A stretch of 64,000 nt of DNA, from positions 301,001 through 365,000 of the forward strand of contig JAVJVN010000014.1 in NCBI GenBank assembly GCA_040221055.1, in the 5' to 3' direction. The DNA is from Rhodothermales bacterium. Its GTDB lineage: Bacteria > Bacteroidota > Rhodothermia > Rhodothermales > UBA10348. Shown here one piece after another: positions 60,206-64,000 of the stretch. The notes under the pieces are model-generated. The model saw only the letters and a list, made by a program, of their open reading frames with translations. It searched no databases and was not told where the DNA came from. The position numbers and the translations under genes are program-made. The first letter of the stretch is position 1; every line of letters starts with the position of its first letter.

Positions 60206-61195
60206 ATGGGAGCGACCATCCGTCATGTTGCCGAAAGAGCCGGAGTCTCCATTTCGACGGTGTCCCGCGTGCTCAATGATACGTGCAAGGTATCGGAAGA
60301 CAAACGCAAGCGCGTGGAAGATGCGGCAAAGTCACTGGGATACCTTCCGAATCCGGCCGCGCAAAGCCTGCATTCGCAGCGCACCGGGGGCCTGGGTATC
60401 CTGCTGCCGTTCGTGAGCGGGGAGTTTTTCGCTGAATTCCTGAACGGGGTGGATGAAATGGCCCAGCAGGAAGGTTGGCTGCTGCTCATCTCAACCTCGC
60501 ACAACTCGGAGGAAGAACTCCGGGCGGCCCTGCGGGGCATGTATCGACGGGTGGATGGGCTCATCATCATGGCGCCCAATACGTCGGCCGAGTTGCTGCT
60601 GCGCCGACCCGCCGATGACGTTCCGATCGTGTTCGTCAATACGGAAACGCACCAGCCGACCGTGGATCTGATTACGTTCGACAATTACGGCGGTATGCGT
60701 GAAATGACGCATCACCTGCTCGGACGGGGACACTCGCGGATTGGCCTGATCTGTGGACCGGAACCGGCATTCGATGCCCGGGAACGGCTTCGCGGATACC
60801 TGGACGCCCACGCGCAAGCCGGGGTCGACGTGGATCCCGGGTTGCAGGTCCCCGGAAACTATTCCCAGCAGTCGGGCCACGACGGAGCCGTCCGGTTGTT
60901 GGCATTGCCGGACCGGCCCACAGCCATCATGGCCGCGAACGACGACTCGGCCATTGGTGCACTGAGTGCCATCCGGGACGCCGGACTTCGCATTCCGGAA
61001 GACATCGCACTAACGGGATTCGACGATGTCCCGAGTGCCCGGTTCACCGTACCGCCCCTTTCGACGGTGCATGTGCCCGTCCGTGAATTGGGCGCCCTGT
61101 CCATCCGGCTGCTGCTGGACCGGATTGCGGAACCTGAGGGGCCGCCCTTGCAGCGTGCCCTGCCTGTTGACCTGCGGATCCGCGAGTCCAGCTGA
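60206..61195 (+). CDS. LacI family transcriptional regulator
   Basis: 329 aa. The N-terminal HTH (TIRHVAERAGVSISTVSRVLN) is followed by the hinge helix region NPAAQSLHSQRTGGLGILLP that contacts the central CG of the operator. The periplasmic-binding-protein-like sensor domain (about 62-329) has GLIIMAPNTSAEL, FDNYGGMREMTHHLLGRGH and IMAANDDSAIGALSAI, LTGFDDVPSARF and PPLSTVHVPVRELG. It should bind the palindromes at 57001, 60146 and 61245 and release on a sugar inducer (likely a beta-glucan oligosaccharide or glucose derivative, inferred). It is a self-regulated repressor. Confidence 0.93.
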   Translation: MGATIRHVAERAGVSISTVSRVLNDTCKVSEDKRKRVEDAAKSLGYLPNPAAQSLHSQRTGGLGILLPFVSGEFFAEFLNGVDEMAQQEGWLLLISTSHNSEEELRAALRGMYRRVDGLIIMAPNTSAELLLRRPADDVPIVFVNTETHQPTVDLITFDNYGGMREMTHHLLGRGHSRIGLICGPEPAFDARERLRGYLDAHAQAGVDVDPGLQVPGNYSQQSGHDGAVRLLALPDRPTAIMAANDDSAIGALSAIRDAGLRIPEDIALTGFDDVPSARFTVPPLSTVHVPVRELGALSIRLLLDRIAEPEGPPLQRALPVDLRIRESS

Positions 61196-61244
61196 TCCCC
61201 TCACCTTTTTGATGCTCACCCCACGGGAAGACTTGCCACGATTA

Positions 61245-61258
61245 TGAAAACGTTTTCA
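61245..61258. promoter_or_regulatory. LacI-family operator 3
   Basis: TGAAAACGTTTTCA upstream of the GH3 gene; it overlaps an ATG at 61244, which supports the downstream start at 61322 for the protein. Confidence 0.8.
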
Positions 61259-61321
61259 AACTTACACACAGCCCATGCGCCCCGGCTCATTCATCGGTCC
61301 GTGACGGCTCATCGGGCCGTG

Positions 61322-63556
61322 ATGCGTGTCCGGGCTCTGCTGCTCGCGCTTTTCCTGCTGGTCGGCACGGGCTTCGGCCTGGCGGTTCCGGAGGTCCACG
61401 CCCAGGACGACGTCCGCGCGCTGGTTGAACGGATGACGCTCGAAGAGAAGGTCGGCCAGATGACCCAGTTGACCATTCAGGCGGTCTCGTCCGTCCGGGG
61501 TGTACCGGGGACCTCACAGGTCGTCAGTGACAGCCTGCTGCGCAAGGCGCTGGTGGAACGCCACGTGGGCTCGCTGCTGAACGTCTATGACAAGGCGCTA
61601 ACCCGGGACGAATGGGTGGACCTTACGGATCGCGTGCAATCCATAGCCCGGAATGAAACCCGCCTGGGCATTCCGGTGCTGTATGGTATTGATGCCGTGC
61701 ATGGCAACAACTACATGTACGGCGCCACGATTTTCCCGCAGAACATCGGGATTGCAGCCACATGGAATCTGGATCTCGTCCGGGAAGCCTCCCGGATTAC
61801 GGCGCAGGAGACCCGCGATGCCGGCATGAACTGGAATTTCGCACCGGTCCTTGATGTGGCCCGGACCCCCCTGTGGTCCCGGTTCTTCGAGACCTTCGGG
61901 GAAGACGTGTTTGCGGTTGGCGCCTACGGTCGGGCCTCCATCGAGGCCATGCAGCAACCGGGACCGGACGGGTATCCGTTGTTGGCGGCCACCGGCAAGC
62001 ACTTCCTGGGTTATTCCGCGCCCATTTCCGGTAAAGACCGTACGCCAGCATGGATTCCGGAGCGCCAGTTGCGCGAGCTGTTCCTGCCTCCGTTCCATGA
62101 AGCCATGGACGGCGGGCTCCTGACGGTCATGGTGAACTCGTCCGAAATCAACGGCATTCCCGTCCATTCCGACCCGGAAATGCTCACGGACCTGCTTCGC
62201 ACCGAGTTGGGATTCGAGGGACTGGCGGTGACGGATTGGGAGGACATCGGCAAGTTGGTCTCGCTGCACAGCGTGGCCGCGACGTACAAGGAGGCCGTGT
62301 ACATGAGTGTCCTCGCAGGAATCGACATGGCCATGGTTCCCTATGACTACACCTTCACCGATGCCCTCATCGAACTGGTGCGTGAGGGACGGATTTCCGA
62401 GGCGCGGATTGACGAAAGCGTGTACCGGATCCTTTCCGTCAAACAGCGCCTGGGGCTCATGGCGAATCCGCAATCGGAACCCACCATGGCCGGCGACCCG
62501 GAAACCCGGGCGGCGAGCCAAGCGGCCAGTCTGGACGCGGCACGCCAGTCCATGACACTGCTCAAGAACAACGGGGTATTGCCTGCGCCTCTCACGGGCA
62601 ACATCCTCCTGGCCGGCCCGGCCGCCGAGTACATTCCCATGATGTACGGTTCCTGGACGTACACGTGGCAGGGAAATGATGTCGCCGCCTATCCGGACGA
62701 TATCCCCACGTTGCACGATGTACTGGCGGCCCGGGACAGTGCCACGGTGACGCTGGCTCCCTGGGGTGCATCCCATGAGGCGGACCGGCTGCGTGCCTGG
62801 GCGTACGGCTCGGATGTGGCAGTGCTCGCGCTCGGGGAAGTGCCTTCCGTCGAGAAGCCGGGAGACATCGAAGACCTCGAATTGCCGGCGGACCAGATCG
62901 ACCTGGTCCGGACCGTGGCCGAAACCGGCGTGCCCGTGGTGGTCGTACTCTTCCAGAACCGGCCCCGGATCATCCGGCAGATCGAGCCGATGGTGGATGC
63001 CATCGTGCTGGCGTATCTGCCCGGACCGTTCGGTGCCCAGGCCGTCGTGGAAACCCTGGACGGTACCTGGAATCCGGGAGGGCATCTTCCGTTCACATAT
63101 CCCCGGTTCAGCGGCTCGCTGGTCCCGTACGACCACAAGAATTCCGACCGCAACGATGTGTTCAACGCCTGGAATGCGTTCCAGCCCCAATACCCGTTCG
63201 GTCACGGCTTGAGCTACACTACGTTCGACTACACCGACCTGGAGGTGGACGCGCAGGCCTACAACCGCACGGGCACGATCAAGGTCGGCGTGACCATTAC
63301 GAATACGGGTACACGCGCCGGTCGCGATGCGGCGCTGCTCTTCGTCCGGGATCATGTGGCCTCGGTCACGCCTGCGGTCCGGCGGTTGAAGGCATTCGAA
63401 TCCGTGCATCTCGAGCCGGGTGAGCGCCGCCGCCTGAACTGGACGCTGGACCCATCCGCGCTGTCCTTCATCGGCCGGGATCTTACACCGGTGGTCGAGC
63501 CGGGCGTGTTCTCCATCCATGTCGAGGACCTGGAAGTCCAATTTGAACTGGAATGA
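61322..63556 (+). CDS. bglX: Glycoside hydrolase family 3 beta-glucosidase (BglX-like), exported
   Basis: 744 aa from the chosen start at 61322, which gives a signal peptide MRVRALLLALFLLVGTGFG.. cleaved after HAQ. A start at 61244 lies within the operator and is unlikely. The GH3 N-terminal barrel has MTLEEKVGQM, GIPVLYGIDAVHGNNYM, ATGKHFLGY, and the nucleophile Asp305 in AVTDWED. The alpha/beta sandwich has the typical LLAGPAA and VLALGEVPSVEKPGD stretches. A fibronectin type III-like domain at the C-terminus has GxRAGRDAALLFVRD and LEPGERRRLNW. It hydrolyses beta-linked glucose oligosaccharides in the periplasm. The GH16 gene follows with an ATGA overlap. Confidence 0.92.
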   Translation: MRVRALLLALFLLVGTGFGLAVPEVHAQDDVRALVERMTLEEKVGQMTQLTIQAVSSVRGVPGTSQVVSDSLLRKALVERHVGSLLNVYDKALTRDEWVDLTDRVQSIARNETRLGIPVLYGIDAVHGNNYMYGATIFPQNIGIAATWNLDLVREASRITAQETRDAGMNWNFAPVLDVARTPLWSRFFETFGEDVFAVGAYGRASIEAMQQPGPDGYPLLAATGKHFLGYSAPISGKDRTPAWIPERQLRELFLPPFHEAMDGGLLTVMVNSSEINGIPVHSDPEMLTDLLRTELGFEGLAVTDWEDIGKLVSLHSVAATYKEAVYMSVLAGIDMAMVPYDYTFTDALIELVREGRISEARIDESVYRILSVKQRLGLMANPQSEPTMAGDPETRAASQAASLDAARQSMTLLKNNGVLPAPLTGNILLAGPAAEYIPMMYGSWTYTWQGNDVAAYPDDIPTLHDVLAARDSATVTLAPWGASHEADRLRAWAYGSDVAVLALGEVPSVEKPGDIEDLELPADQIDLVRTVAETGVPVVVVLFQNRPRIIRQIEPMVDAIVLAYLPGPFGAQAVVETLDGTWNPGGHLPFTYPRFSGSLVPYDHKNSDRNDVFNAWNAFQPQYPFGHGLSYTTFDYTDLEVDAQAYNRTGTIKVGVTITNTGTRAGRDAALLFVRDHVASVTPAVRRLKAFESVHLEPGERRRLNWTLDPSALSFIGRDLTPVVEPGVFSIHVEDLEVQFELE

Positions 63557-64000
63557 TGAAACTCCTCGGCATGTTTTTCCTGGGGATGCTGTTCGCAGGC
63601 GTTCCCCACGCTGCGGCCCAACAATGGGAATTGGTATGGTCCGACGAATTCGAGGGCGACGGGCTCGTGGACGCGTCGCTATGGGAATACCAGGTGGGTG
63701 CGTCGGGTTGGGGAAACCGGGAACTGCAATTCTATACGGAGGAACGGTTGGAAAACGTCCGGCGGGAGTCGGGCCGGCTGGTCATTGAGGCCCGACGGGA
63801 AGACTATGAGGGAGCCGCCTACACGTCCGGGCGCATCCGTACGCGGGGGAAGGGGGACTGGTTGTATGGACGGATTGAAGTCCGGGCCAAACTTCCGGCC
63901 GGACTGGGAACGTGGCCGGCCATCTGGATGCTGGCCACGGACAGCGATCATGGGGATGGTGGATGGCCGGATATGGGAGAAATCGACATCATGGAGGCCG
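63553..64000 (+). CDS. Glycoside hydrolase family 16 beta-glucanase, exported (3' truncated by window end)
   Basis: The first 149 residues are visible, open to the window end. Signal peptide MMKLLGMFFLGMLFAGVPHAAAQQ, then the GH16 N-terminus WELVWSDEFEGDG, TSGRIRTRGKGDWLYGRIEVRAKLP and WPAIWML. The catalytic motif EIDIME is at residues 143-148: Glu143 nucleophile, Asp145, Glu148 acid/base. GH16 enzymes of this type are endo-beta-1,3- or 1,3(4)-glucanases (laminarinases, lichenases). ATG at 63553 (ATGA overlap with the GH3 stop) and 63556 are both possible starts. With GH3 it would degrade beta-glucan to glucose. Confidence 0.9.
   Translation, partial: MMKLLGMFFLGMLFAGVPHAAAQQWELVWSDEFEGDGLVDASLWEYQVGASGWGNRELQFYTEERLENVRRESGRLVIEARREDYEGAAYTSGRIRTRGKGDWLYGRIEVRAKLPAGLGTWPAIWMLATDSDHGDGGWPDMGEIDIMEA

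Overview
The window looks like a GC-rich chromosome from the Bacteroidota/Rhodothermota side of the tree, most likely a Rhodothermia-like aerobic heterotroph. The clues are C-terminal Por/type IX secretion (T9SS) sorting domains on two large surface proteins, many lipoproteins with beta-propeller, DUF885, S15 or M1 domains, several orphan MacB/FtsX-type permeases, and very compact gene packing with many ATGA/TGATG junctions and convergent 3' overlaps. This placement is inferred from gene content; there is no rRNA or tRNA gene in the window. No CRISPR array, complete insertion sequence or prophage was seen. No stretch longer than about 300 bases lacks a gene.

Layout: 1-2148 is the end of a T9SS-secreted surface protein. 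2182-4646 holds a lipoprotein dienelactone hydrolase and a copper nitrite reductase fused to cytochrome c. 4606-10488 is a minus-strand run of six genes: decarboxylase, tandem GNAT, DHFR-like protein, PH-domain protein, flavodoxin-fold reductase and nitronate monooxygenase. 10591-16239 holds the ABC-F protein Uup, a HabA-like membrane protein and a T9SS choice-of-anchor B protein. 16269-23667 has an orphan permease, glutaminase plus DDAH, OsmC, a DUF885 peptidase-like protein and a Ca/Na antiporter. 23686-28378 is a rearranged segment: an S15-type and an M1-type hydrolase flanked by a duplicated gene tail and an esterase remnant. 28383-33498 holds an EEP-family lipoprotein, a TacA/TacT-like toxin-antitoxin pair with an operator, a subclass B3-like metallo-beta-lactamase coupled to a beta-propeller lipoprotein, a ZIP transporter and an ACT protein. 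33725-38388 has a LytTR two-component pair, a Tat-exported PLP enzyme coupled to a phosphatase-like protein, a MORN-like protein and a cold-shock protein. 38525-45009 holds error-prone polymerase DnaE2 and a PadR/permease pair. 45023-54677 has an SbtB/SbtA bicarbonate-uptake pair, small membrane proteins, a MalT-like regulator, a DUF2911 lipoprotein and a third orphan permease.

54864-64000 is a carbohydrate locus: two MFS sugar transporters, an SGNH hydrolase, a LacI regulator, a GH3 beta-glucosidase and a GH16 beta-glucanase (cut by the window end). Three near-identical palindromes with the core TGAAAACGTTTTCA lie before the FucP-like transporter, between the SGNH gene and lacI, and before the GH3 gene. 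This is a self-contained LacI regulon, probably for a beta-1,3-glucan such as laminarin. It is the most coherent system in the window.

The less conventional signals are the duplicated and internally deleted gene tail flanking 23.7-27.6 kb, the esterase remnant antisense to the M1 peptidase tail, the triple TGCACATA repeat at the dnaE2 start, the 27-bp element shared by two regulatory regions 4.9 kb apart, and the NirK-cytochrome c fusion next to nitro-compound enzymes.
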